Of a stretch of 32,657 nt of DNA, positions 9,290-17,608 are shown piece by piece. A program made the position numbers and the translations under genes. A model generated the notes under the pieces. That model worked only from the letters and a program-made list of their open reading frames with translations, had not been told where the DNA came from and ran no database searches. The stretch is taken from positions 1 to 32,657 of the forward strand of contig VBMA01000012.1 of the NCBI GenBank assembly GCA_005878985.1, read 5' to 3'. This DNA comes from Methanobacteriota archaeon. Its GTDB lineage: Archaea; Thermoplasmatota; Thermoplasmata; RBG-16-68-12. The stretch's first letter is position 1. Each line of letters starts with the position of its first letter.

Positions 9290-10235
9290 TTACGTACTTT
9301 GGCAGCGCCGACTCCAAGGTCGCCCATTGGGACCAGTCGTAGTTGAGCGTCACCGCCCCGGGCGCGGGGAGCGGAGTCCCACCGATCGGATCGGAGTACG
9401 GGGGAAGGACGGATCGGAAGTAGAACGGACCCATGTTCACGTTCGACTGAATCTCGGGCCGGAACAGGAAATCGATGAAATCCAACGCCCTCGGATTCGG
9501 ATGCCCTTTGACGAGGGCGGCCGAGAAGATGACCGGCGTCACGAACCGCTGGCCATCGAGGAGCGGGAGGTCGAAGTCGACTCGGGCACCCTGGTGTTGG
9601 TAGAACAAGGTGACGCCTTCGTAGCCCAGTGTCACCTCGAACGTATGGTCGGCAATGCCGAGGATGTTCGCGCGTGCGTTCGCCGGCTGCACGACCGTAT
9701 GGGCCAGCGCCCTCGCGCCCGCGGTCTTGGAGAGGTTCCCGAGGGCGTTCTCGAAGAACAACACGGCATAGATCCCGTTGTTGCTCAGCAGCGGATGGGG
9801 GAACCCGAACGTCCTGTTGATGAAGGTGAGATCGGGAGGCGCACCCAGGGCGGGGTCGTATACTTCGGCCAGAGGACTCCATGCGAATGCGTACCACACG
9901 TGTCCCCCGGTCACGTTGCGGCTCGCGAAGTCCGGCGGGACCGAGACGTTGGCGACCTGGAATGGCAGGAAGTAGCCCGCCGCGTACCCCTTCTCAAGGA
10001 AGAGGGGTGACGCATGGAGGAAGACATCGGCCTCAGGATGGCCTCCCGACATCCGAAGCCGGTTGTACTGCTCCCCCGCGCTGACGTATACGAGGGTGAC
10101 GTCGATTCCCGTCGCGCTCCGAAACGCGGGGACCACCAACGACTCGAGCAGACTCTGGAGTGCGGGCGTCGTGTAGACGACGAGGGCCCCCTCCTGGACC
10201 TTGTAGAGGTCCGTGAGAGACACGGCAACGCTCAC
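9279..10235 (-). CDS. ABC transporter extracellular solute-binding protein
   Basis: LVVYTTPALQSLLESLVVPAFRSATGIDVTLVYVSAGEQYNRLR...ADVFLHAS; stop overlaps the permease start. Start codon uncertain (see finding). Confidence 0.85.
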   Translation of the reverse strand: MSVAVSLTDLYKVQEGALVVYTTPALQSLLESLVVPAFRSATGIDVTLVYVSAGEQYNRLRMSGGHPEADVFLHASPLFLEKGYAAGYFLPFQVANVSVPPDFASRNVTGGHVWYAFAWSPLAEVYDPALGAPPDLTFINRTFGFPHPLLSNNGIYAVLFFENALGNLSKTAGARALAHTVVQPANARANILGIADHTFEVTLGYEGVTLFYQHQGARVDFDLPLLDGQRFVTPVIFSAALVKGHPNPRALDFIDFLFRPEIQSNVNMGPFYFRSVLPPYSDPIGGTPLPAPGAVTLNYDWSQWATLESALPKYVIGG

Positions 10236-10266
10236 CGACAGTACGAGGGCGACAATCGAGAATGCC

Positions 10267-11154
10267 CTACTTCGTATCGCCGTGCCACACCTCGATCCGC
10301 TCGGCCTCCGCTCCTTTCTTCACCATCACATGGACTTTCTCTCCCCCGCGCACACCCGGGATGTGCACCGGGATCTGTGCGCCGCCGTCGAGCGTGATGT
10401 ACGGCGATCCGTCTGGACCCATCTGCACGCTTGCCTCCGCGAATAGGACCATCTTCATGAAATCCTGGATGAACAGGTCGGGGTGCTTCATCATGCTCTC
10501 GGGGGATCCGGAGGCGACGATGCGTCCATCGTTCAGTACGATCAAGCGCCGCGCGAACATGAACGCCTCCTCCTGGTCGTGCGTAATGAACAAGGTGGTG
10601 ACCTTTTGCTGACGAATGATCGATCGAACTTCCTGTACTACCTGGGTCCGCATCGTCGCGTCGAGAGACCCGAACGCCTCGTCGAGGAGGAGAATCTTGG
10701 GCTCCACGCAAAGCGCCCGCGCGAGGGCGACCCGCTGCCGCTCGCCGCCCGAGAGCTCGTGGGGCAACCGATTCTCTTTTCCTTCGAGGTGGACCAGATC
10801 AACCATCTCCGCGATCCGGCCGCGCGCGATGCCGGCCGGAACCTTCCGCGCCCGCAATCCGTATCCGATGTTGTCGGCGACGGAGAGGTGGGGAAAGAGG
10901 GCGAAGCTCTGGTAGACGATCCCGATTCCGCGGCGCTCCGTCGGCAGCTGGCCAACCTCTTGGCCGTCGATGAGGATCTGGCCCGCCTGGGGCGTCAGTT
11001 CGCCGAGGATGCATCGGAACAGCGTTGTCTTCCCGCCGCCGGAGGGACCCAAAATCGCGGCCAATTCGCCGTCTTGCAGTCCGAAAGATACGTCCTTCAG
11101 AACCTCGTGGCCGTCGATGGACTTCTTGAGCCCTCGGACCTCGAGGGTCGGCAT
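10267..11154 (-). CDS. ABC transporter ATP-binding protein
   Basis: Walker A GPSGGGKTT, signature LSGGERQRVALARAL, Walker B ILLLDEAFGSLD, H-loop FITHDQEEA. Start placed at MPTLEVRGLKKS rather than the track's 11583. Confidence 0.95.
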   Translation of the reverse strand: MPTLEVRGLKKSIDGHEVLKDVSFGLQDGELAAILGPSGGGKTTLFRCILGELTPQAGQILIDGQEVGQLPTERRGIGIVYQSFALFPHLSVADNIGYGLRARKVPAGIARGRIAEMVDLVHLEGKENRLPHELSGGERQRVALARALCVEPKILLLDEAFGSLDATMRTQVVQEVRSIIRQQKVTTLFITHDQEEAFMFARRLIVLNDGRIVASGSPESMMKHPDLFIQDFMKMVLFAEASVQMGPDGSPYITLDGGAQIPVHIPGVRGGEKVHVMVKKGAEAERIEVWHGDTK

Positions 11155-11301
11155 TCCACCGGGCAGAAAGGGGTCAGGGTAGAAATACGTGCGGCACCCG
11201 GCCCGGGAACGCCGTGCGTGAAAGGCGGCTCCAGGTCGCGGTCGCCCCGGCCGCCGGGTCATGGTTCTTGAACCCTCGGGCGGTTCCCTCTCGGGGCGCG
11301 C

Positions 11302-11652
11302 ATGACCTATTCGGAGGCCCAAGCCGCGCGAGTCCGCAAGGCGCTCGCGGGCCGCAAGGACATCACCGAGAAGCAATTGTTCGGCGGGATCGCCTTCCTC
11401 CTGAGCGGCAACATGTGCGTCGGCATCCACGGCGACGATCTCATTGTGCGGATCGAGCCGGCCACGACCGACGCGATGTTGAAGGAACCGGGCGCGAAGC
11501 CGTTCGATCTTTCCGGGCCCCGCGCCATGGCGGGTTGGCTCCTCGTGGCGCCCGCGGGAACCCGCACAGACGCCGCGCTCCAAACTTGGGTGGCGCGCGG
11601 GGTCGGATTCGCCTCTTCGTTGCCGAAGAAACGACCCGCCCGGAAGCAGTGA
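11302..11652 (+). CDS. TfoX/Sxy N-terminal domain protein
   Basis: EKQLFGGIAFLLSGNMCVGIHGDDLIVRI...RAMAGWLLV matches TfoX-N. Confidence 0.9.
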   Translation: MTYSEAQAARVRKALAGRKDITEKQLFGGIAFLLSGNMCVGIHGDDLIVRIEPATTDAMLKEPGAKPFDLSGPRAMAGWLLVAPAGTRTDAALQTWVARGVGFASSLPKKRPARKQ

Positions 11653-11725
11653 CCCGCGCTCTGTCCTTTGGATCCGTCCAGGTGATATGGTATATTGGAT
11701 TGAGATGTCGTATGCCCATATATCC

Positions 11726-11734
11726 TTAAATATA
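11726..11734 (+). promoter_or_regulatory. archaeal TATA-like box upstream of the Fic gene
   Basis: TTAAATATA in a strikingly AT-rich stretch; about 27 bp upstream of ATG 11757, fitting a leaderless transcript. Confidence 0.6.
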
Positions 11735-11756
11735 ATGTATGGTATATGGAAAGAAT

Positions 11757-12653
11757 ATGCTGGAGGCCATACTGACCCAGCTCAGGCACGAATTGCTCAC
11801 CCGAGCTCCATTGGACACACTCCCGTCGGGCGTGTGGCGACGCACCGGGGCGCTCAACACATGGGGAACGAACGCGATTGAGGGGAACACGCTCACGCGC
11901 AAAGATGTCGAACGGATCCTGCTGGAAGGACGGAGCGTATCGAATCGATCGCTTCCGGATGTCCTCGAGACGATCCAGCATGAGCAGGCCTTCGAGAGCC
12001 TGCTCCGCCGACGTACCGATGCGATTCGGCTATCCTCGGTCCTCGACCTCCATGACACCGTGTTCCGAGGCATCAAGCCGGATGCGGGTCAGTGGAGGCA
12101 GGTGAATGTTCGCATCGCCGGCGTCCGACATGTCCCGCCTCGGATGGAGAAGGTCGTCGCCCTCATGAGCGACTGGGAGGAGTCGTATGCGAAGCAGGAA
12201 ATGGAGGGCGTCGACGTCTTCTCGCTTGGCGCGCGCATGCACTTCGAGTTCGAGTCAATCCACCCCTTCAGCGACGGGAACGGCCGGGTCGGTCGACTCC
12301 TCCTGAACCTTCACTTCCTGAAACACAACTGGCCGCCCGTGCACATCCTGCCTCCGGATCGGTCTCGATACCTCCGGTCGCTCAACGCGGGCCACACGGG
12401 AGACCTCACGGGTCTCGAGGCGTTCCTCACCGGCGCGATGGGGCGCTCCTTGCTCGACCTCCTCGACCAGGTCGGGACCGCCGAGGACGAGCTCAAGCCG
12501 TTGAGGAAGATTGCCGCGCGGGGCCCGTACTCGGCCAAGTACCTCGGTCTTCGGGCGGGACAGGAGAGGCTACCGGCCATCAAGATTGCGGGAGACTGGA
12601 ACACGAGCCCCCACGCCCTCCACCTCTATCGCCAACAGGTGGGCCGTTCATGA
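11757..12653 (+). CDS. Fic family protein (putative AMP transferase)
   Basis: HPFSDGNGRVGR matches HxFx(D/E)GNGRxxR; N-terminal TNAIEGN matches the class II inhibitory helix (S/T)xxxE(G/N). Start chosen at 11757 from promoter spacing (track gives 11739). Confidence 0.93.
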   Translation: MLEAILTQLRHELLTRAPLDTLPSGVWRRTGALNTWGTNAIEGNTLTRKDVERILLEGRSVSNRSLPDVLETIQHEQAFESLLRRRTDAIRLSSVLDLHDTVFRGIKPDAGQWRQVNVRIAGVRHVPPRMEKVVALMSDWEESYAKQEMEGVDVFSLGARMHFEFESIHPFSDGNGRVGRLLLNLHFLKHNWPPVHILPPDRSRYLRSLNAGHTGDLTGLEAFLTGAMGRSLLDLLDQVGTAEDELKPLRKIAARGPYSAKYLGLRAGQERLPAIKIAGDWNTSPHALHLYRQQVGRS

Positions 12654-12686
12654 AGGCCACCGAATCGCGCGACGCGCCGCGTCCAG

Positions 12687-12712
12687 GCCGGTGAATCACC
12701 GGCGATCGCCGG
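12687..12712. repeat. two overlapping palindromes
   Basis: GCCGGTGA-A-TCACCGGC (12687-12703) overlapping CCGGCGATCGCCGG (12699-12712). Confidence 0.8.
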
Positions 12713-12826
12713 CCCAAGAGTGATGCCCTCGGCCGCCATGTCGGGAGGCATGTGTGCCCGCGGGACAGACGCGAAAGCGATCGGTCGGCACGGAACGGTC
12801 GCCTCCGCAGCAGAGGGTGAGGTCGT

Positions 12827-14011
12827 ATGACGACACAGATGAGCTTCGCGACTCGCTCCGAAGGGCCCCTGCAGGAAGTCACGGAACGACATCCGCGCCT
12901 CGCCATCGATGCGTATCCGATGGGCCGACTCCTGCTCCTCCGCTGCTTTGGAGACGTGGATGGCCTCGACGGGGCCGCCGAGATCAACGGTTTCGGCGGC
13001 GAAGTCCTTCATAGGACGCGGACCGGGGACGAGGTCACCCTGTTGCTCGACGGCTCTGGTCGCGAAGAAGAAGTCATCGCGTCCCTCGCGGATCAGAGCG
13101 CGCACCTCATCCCGCCGATTCGTTGGCAGAATGGCGAAGCGCGGGTGACGCTGGTCCTCGAGGACGGGGCCGACCCGCAAGCCCTTCTCGATCAGTTCCC
13201 CGGTGCCCGCCTCGTTTCGAAGCGGCGCCCCATCCCGACGCGCGGAGATCGGGTCGCCTACTCGTCCCCGTTGTTCTTGCCCAAACTCACCGAGAAGCAG
13301 GCGAGGGCTCTCCTCGCGGCGTACGAAGCCGGCTACTATGAATTCCCGCGGAGGGCGACGACGGAACAGGTCAGCCTTTCTCTCGGCATCGCTCGGAGCA
13401 CATTCGAACAGCACCTGAACCGGGCCGAGCATCATGTGGTTCGTGCGATGCTCCCGATGGTCCGCGCGCGTTCCGGCCGAGAAGACGGAGAAGCGCTGGA
13501 GGTCTACTCGAAGTTCAGCCGCGAACTCGGACTGTACGTCCAGCTCGAGGTCCTGGGGGATCGCGTCGCCGCGGTGAGGCTGGCTCGCAAGGCTCCGTCG
13601 GAGACGGCGGGATCGGAGCACCCATATCTGGCCCGGATCCTCGAACATGTCCACACGGGAAAGGGCGATCTGCAGGACATTCCGCTCGCGCTCGAGGTCG
13701 CGCCCTTCGAACGAGAGGTCCTCGAGTTCTTGCGGACGATTCCCCCGGGCGAGACGATCACGTACGGGGAGATCGCCCGACGGCTCGGGCGGCCCGGAGC
13801 GAGCCGCGCCGTCGGGACCGCGTGCGCGCGAAACCCGGTGGTCATCGTCATCCCGTGCCACCGCGTGGTCCCGAAATCGGGCGGCCTCGGGAATTACTCC
13901 TCCGAAGGGGGCCCGGAAACGAAGCGGAGGCTCCTCGAACGCGAAGGCGCCCGTGTGGCACTCGAGATGAAAACCGCACCGAGCGCCCGAAGATCGCAAG
14001 TCAAGGACTAG
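12827..14011 (+). CDS. HTH_10 (bacterio-opsin activator type) regulator fused to methylated-DNA--[protein]-cysteine methyltransferase
   Basis: LTEKQARALLAAYEAGYYEFPRRATTEQVSLSLGIARSTFEQHLNRAEHHVV (HTH_10) followed in the same frame by FEREVLEFLRTIPPGETITYGEIARRLGRPGASRAVGTACARNPVVIVIPCHRVV (MGMT active site PCHRV). Confidence 0.92.
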   Translation: MTTQMSFATRSEGPLQEVTERHPRLAIDAYPMGRLLLLRCFGDVDGLDGAAEINGFGGEVLHRTRTGDEVTLLLDGSGREEEVIASLADQSAHLIPPIRWQNGEARVTLVLEDGADPQALLDQFPGARLVSKRRPIPTRGDRVAYSSPLFLPKLTEKQARALLAAYEAGYYEFPRRATTEQVSLSLGIARSTFEQHLNRAEHHVVRAMLPMVRARSGREDGEALEVYSKFSRELGLYVQLEVLGDRVAAVRLARKAPSETAGSEHPYLARILEHVHTGKGDLQDIPLALEVAPFEREVLEFLRTIPPGETITYGEIARRLGRPGASRAVGTACARNPVVIVIPCHRVVPKSGGLGNYSSEGGPETKRRLLEREGARVALEMKTAPSARRSQVKD

Positions 14012-14097
14012 CGTCAGCCGTCCTCGGGCCCGATCGCCGGCCGACTCAGATCCGCGGCCGTCAACCCTCATATCTGCAAGCGGAGCTACCGGCGGAC

Positions 14098-14598
14098 ATG
14101 AAGAAAGAAGCAATTCAGACCGACCTCCCCGCGATCGGTCTTCCCTTCTCGTGGGGCGTACGCCTCCAGAATTTCGTGTTCCTCGCGGGGCACGGACCGC
14201 TCGGCTCGGACGGTAAGGTGGTCGACGGCGATATCCGGCTCCAGACACGGAAGACGCTCGAGAACTTCCGCAAGGTCGTCGAAGCCGCGGGCTCGAGCCT
14301 CGAGCACGTCGTCTCGACCACCGTGTACCTGAAGGATCTCGAGGACTTCCGCGGGATGAACGAGGTGTACGCGGAGTTCTTCGCCGCCGAACCGCGACCG
14401 GCTCGTGCGACCGTCCGCGCCGACTTGCTCCTGGGCATGAAGGTCGAGATCCAGGGCATCGCGTACGTGCCGGGAGGCGAAAGCCTTCAATCTTCCGGGC
14501 GCATTCGGGCATCGATGGCCAAGAAGAAGAAGTCGAAGAAGGCCGCAAAGAAGAAAGCCTACTACGCGGGCCGCAAGGAAAAGAAGGCGAAGAAGTAG
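14098..14598 (+). CDS. RidA family protein with C-terminal lysine-rich tail
   Basis: NFVFLAGHGPLGSDGKVVDGDIRLQTRKTLENFRKVVEAAGSSLEHVVSTTVYLKDLEDFRGMNEVYAEFF...PARATVRADLLLGMKVEIQGIAY; ends KKKKSKKAAKKKAYYAGRKEKKAKK. Confidence 0.88.
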   Translation: MKKEAIQTDLPAIGLPFSWGVRLQNFVFLAGHGPLGSDGKVVDGDIRLQTRKTLENFRKVVEAAGSSLEHVVSTTVYLKDLEDFRGMNEVYAEFFAAEPRPARATVRADLLLGMKVEIQGIAYVPGGESLQSSGRIRASMAKKKKSKKAAKKKAYYAGRKEKKAKK

Positions 14599-14604
14599 GC
14601 GCGG

Positions 14605-15411
14605 CTAGAAACGCGGGACCGCTCGCGGATCGTTGTACCGAAACTTCGCTACGTCGCCCCGAGGGATGGGGACGACGACCCGAGAGACCATCCCGTGCAA
14701 CGAGTATGGGAGGCGGATGAGCCGCATCTCCCCGGACGTGACCCATTCGTCGATCGCGTATCGCCGCGCGAATCGAGTGGCGATGCGAGACCGCTCTTTC
14801 CGGGTCAGGCGAAACGCCTCGTCATCGAAGACGTGGACATGGAATCCGCGGCCGGAGTAGACGACCTTCAGCCGGGTCCACCGCGCGGAGAGCTCGTCGT
14901 ACAACGCCGCCGCCTGTCGACGGACCTCCTCGAACTCCCAGTCGCAGAACGAAAGGCCCTGATGGCGCTGCATCTTCTCGGCGATGTCCCCGTGGATCGG
15001 GCAGTCCAGGTTCTCCGGGTCCAGGTCGAAGGCAAGTTCCTGCCCGGCGAAGAACGGACTGCGCCATGCGTGAGAGTAATCGAGCCGGGCTTTTCGAGCG
15101 CCCTCAAGAGAGGTGTACACATTTCGATCGTAGTACAAACCTTCCGGGAGGTACTTCACGAGATAGGGACGGAGGTTCTGGACGTCGCGAACGTCGTCGA
15201 CAATCAGCGGAACGTTCTTCAGGTGTCGGAATCGCCGCGGGTAGATTCCGGAGTGCCGGCCGAGGATCAGCGCGTAGACCCGCTCGCCCCTGGAGGCGGT
15301 CATCCATTTCGCCGCGGCACGGAAGTCCATCGACCGCCGGTAGAAGCGCCGGCGATCCGCTAGGGATGCCGGGCCGAGATCATCCGGGAGTTCGTATTTC
15401 GGCCGGACCAC
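14605..15411 (-). CDS. archaeo-eukaryotic primase small-subunit (PriS)-like protein
   Basis: ELAFDLD (motif I), VVYSGRGFHVHVFD (motif II), LIRLPYSLHG (motif III region) and terminal KFRYNDPRAVPRF; only 268 aa. Confidence 0.82.
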   Translation of the reverse strand: MVRPKYELPDDLGPASLADRRRFYRRSMDFRAAAKWMTASRGERVYALILGRHSGIYPRRFRHLKNVPLIVDDVRDVQNLRPYLVKYLPEGLYYDRNVYTSLEGARKARLDYSHAWRSPFFAGQELAFDLDPENLDCPIHGDIAEKMQRHQGLSFCDWEFEEVRRQAAALYDELSARWTRLKVVYSGRGFHVHVFDDEAFRLTRKERSRIATRFARRYAIDEWVTSGEMRLIRLPYSLHGMVSRVVVPIPRGDVAKFRYNDPRAVPRF

Positions 15412-15468
15412 GATGGGGAATCGCGGCGGACGGTAAAGACTGCCCCGCTCTTTGCGGCACGCCGACCG

Positions 15469-16296
15469 TCACGGCAGGTCTTCGGGGTCCCAGGCCACGT
15501 GCGAGCTCTCGTCGAGCGAATCGAGTCGCTTCATGTCTTCGGCCTTCAGCTCGAAATCGAAGACCGCCGCATTCTCTCGAATTCGATCCGGACGGATTGA
15601 CTTTGGAATGACGACGAGCCCATGTTGCAGGCTCCAACGAATCAAGACCTGGGCCGGGGTCCGACCGTGCCTCGATGCGATCTGAGAAATGACCGGATGA
15701 TTGAGTCGATGACCGCGGGTGAGGGGGCTGTATGCTTCGAGCTGGATCTTCTGGCGCACGCAGAATTCGAGCAAGTCCTTCTGATACAGGAAGGGATGGA
15801 ACTCGACCTGGTTCACGGCGGGCGGAGCCGGTGTCCCGCGGAGCAGTTCTTCCAGGTGTCGGATCGTGAAGTTGCTCACCCCGATCGACCGCGCGAGTCC
15901 CTCGTCACGGATCTTGAGGAGCGCCTTCCACGACTCCTCTCTCAGACCCGGCACGGGCCAGTGGATGAGGTACAAGTCAACGTAGTCGAGGCCGAGCTCG
16001 CGGCGACTCTTCTCGAACGCCTGCAGCGCGGACTCGTAGCCCTGGTCGTTGTTCCAGAGCTTCGTCGTGACGAAAATCTCCTTGCGTGGGATCCCGCTCT
16101 CCCGAATCGCGGTTCCGAGGTCGCGCTCGTTCCCATACAATTTCGCGGTATCAAACAGGCGGTACCCGATCTCGAGGGCAGTCGCGACCGCGTTGCGGGT
16201 CTGCTTGCCCGAGCCGGCCTGCCACATGCCGAGCCCGAGGACCGGCATCGTGTTCCCGTCGTGGAGGGTGACGCGGGATCCGAGGGTGAGGGCCAT
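15469..16296 (-). CDS. aldo/keto reductase
   Basis: MPVLGLGMWQAG, GYRLFDTAKLYGNE, VDLYLIHWP, SIGVSNF, PKSIRPDRIRENAAVFDFEL. Confidence 0.95.
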   Translation of the reverse strand: MALTLGSRVTLHDGNTMPVLGLGMWQAGSGKQTRNAVATALEIGYRLFDTAKLYGNERDLGTAIRESGIPRKEIFVTTKLWNNDQGYESALQAFEKSRRELGLDYVDLYLIHWPVPGLREESWKALLKIRDEGLARSIGVSNFTIRHLEELLRGTPAPPAVNQVEFHPFLYQKDLLEFCVRQKIQLEAYSPLTRGHRLNHPVISQIASRHGRTPAQVLIRWSLQHGLVVIPKSIRPDRIRENAAVFDFELKAEDMKRLDSLDESSHVAWDPEDLP

Positions 16297-16343
16297 CCCG
16301 GAGCCGACGGCACGCGCGCTACTTCAACCTTGACCGCCGACCA

Positions 16344-17521
16344 TCATGATTTCGGAATGTCCTTCTTCGGGTCGACGAACGGCTTCTTCACCACGGTGGC
16401 GGCGCGGGTCCCCTTCGACGTGGACACGCGTGATCGATGCCCACGAGCGCATAGCCGATATTCTTCTCGAGCCGCGGCGAGTACGTCAACGAGGTGACGT
16501 GGCCCACCTTCCGACCGTCCGCGTGGACGTCCCAGTAGTCAGGGATCCAAGCCCCGAGGGAGGCGCCTTCGACCTCGACCCCGACGAGCTTTCGCTTGAT
16601 GCCCTCCTTCTTCATTCGAGCGAGCGCGGCCTTCCCGAGGTAGTCCGACCTTTTGTCCTCGTCCACCGTCCAACCGAGACCGACCTCGTACGGATTGTTG
16701 TCGAGCATGATGTCCGAGCTGTAATTCAGGATCCCCGCCTCGATCCGCCGGATCTCGGACGGGGCGACCGGTCGGATGTCATACTTGGCGCCCGCGCCCA
16801 TGACCGCATCCCAGAGCTTCTCGCCGAGCCGCGCGTCGCGCAAATACAGCTCGTAGCCCCGTTCGGCACTCCAACCGGTCCGCGTGATGACGAGGGGGAT
16901 TCCATCCAACTGCGTCTCCGTCAGATGGTAGTACTCGAGAGCGAGGATGTCCTCGCCGAACAAGTCCACCATCACATCCTTTGATTTCGGGCCCTGCAAC
17001 TGGAGCGGGGAGACGTCCGGCTCCCGCACGATGACATCGAGTCCGGCGTTGACCGCGACGCCTTTGCACCAGAAGAGGACGTCCCAATCGGAGAGCGAGA
17101 GCCAGAAGTGATCTTCCCCCAAGCGGAGGAGGACCGGGTCGTTGATGATCCCGCCGTCTGGAGTCGTGAGGAGCACATACTTGCACTCTCCGACCCCGCA
17201 CTTCTCCATGTCCCGCGGCGTGAGCATTTGCATGAATTCGAATCCGTCCGGGCCATCGATCTCGACCTGCCGCTCCACGCCGACGTCCCATAGGGTCACG
17301 TGGTTCACGAGATGCCAATACTCTTCGACGGGGTCCGTGTAGAGCCCCGGCATGAGCATGTGATTGTAGAGGTCGTACGCCCGAACGCCGTGCTTCGCGG
17401 CACGATGGAAGTACGGCGATTTCTGGATCCATGCCGTCTCCCGGAACCCCGGGAGGATCGGACCCGCGTAGTCGTTCGTGGTTTCCGTCAGCACGCCGTC
17501 GCGCACGTGGCCGGGCATCAT
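16344..17521 (-). pseudogene. GcvT/DmdA-like aminomethyltransferase family protein, paralog 1, C-terminal frameshift
   Basis: EEYWHLVNHVTLWDVGVERQVEI, EPDVSPLQLQGPKSKDV. The open frame ends aberrantly (ACPRRRGPAPPPW*) at 16388, while RAATVVKKPFVDPKKDIPKS* is preserved in another frame ending at 16344. Could be a sequencing error rather than a true pseudogene. Confidence 0.75.
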
Positions 17522-17608
17522 ACCACCTCCGGATTTGGGACCGGGAAGCTGGAAAGCTAGATGAGCGTTTTGGCGATGTGCGAAATCAATCGGGCATCCA
17601 ATGCGGAA

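Noticed and set aside
8246-9346. 366-aa plus-strand ORF
   Set aside because: Antisense to the ABC permease; Glu/Arg/Asp-rich low complexity.
8402-11154. Molybdate/tungstate transporter assignment for the ABC operon
   Set aside because: Tempting given the molybdoenzymes in the window, but the binding protein (LVVYTT...AFRSATGIDVTLVY) looks more like iron/thiamine/phosphonate-type SBPs than ModA/WtpA; substrate left unassigned.
11155-11583. N-terminal extension of the ABC ATPase in the ORF track
   Set aside because: The extension is antisense to the TfoX-N gene and lacks ABC motifs; MPTLEVRGLKKS at 11154 is the normal ABC start.
11302-12653. TfoX-N plus Fic as a toxin-antitoxin pair
   Set aside because: The Fic gene has its own strong promoter and an internal inhibitory motif; nothing in TfoX-N suggests antitoxin function, so the adjacency is probably incidental.
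12626-14746. 706-aa minus-strand ORF (longest in the track)
   Set aside because: Antisense to Fic end, HTH_10-MGMT and RidA, all with clear conserved motifs; Arg/Ser/Pro-rich low-complexity translation typical of shadow ORFs in high-GC DNA.
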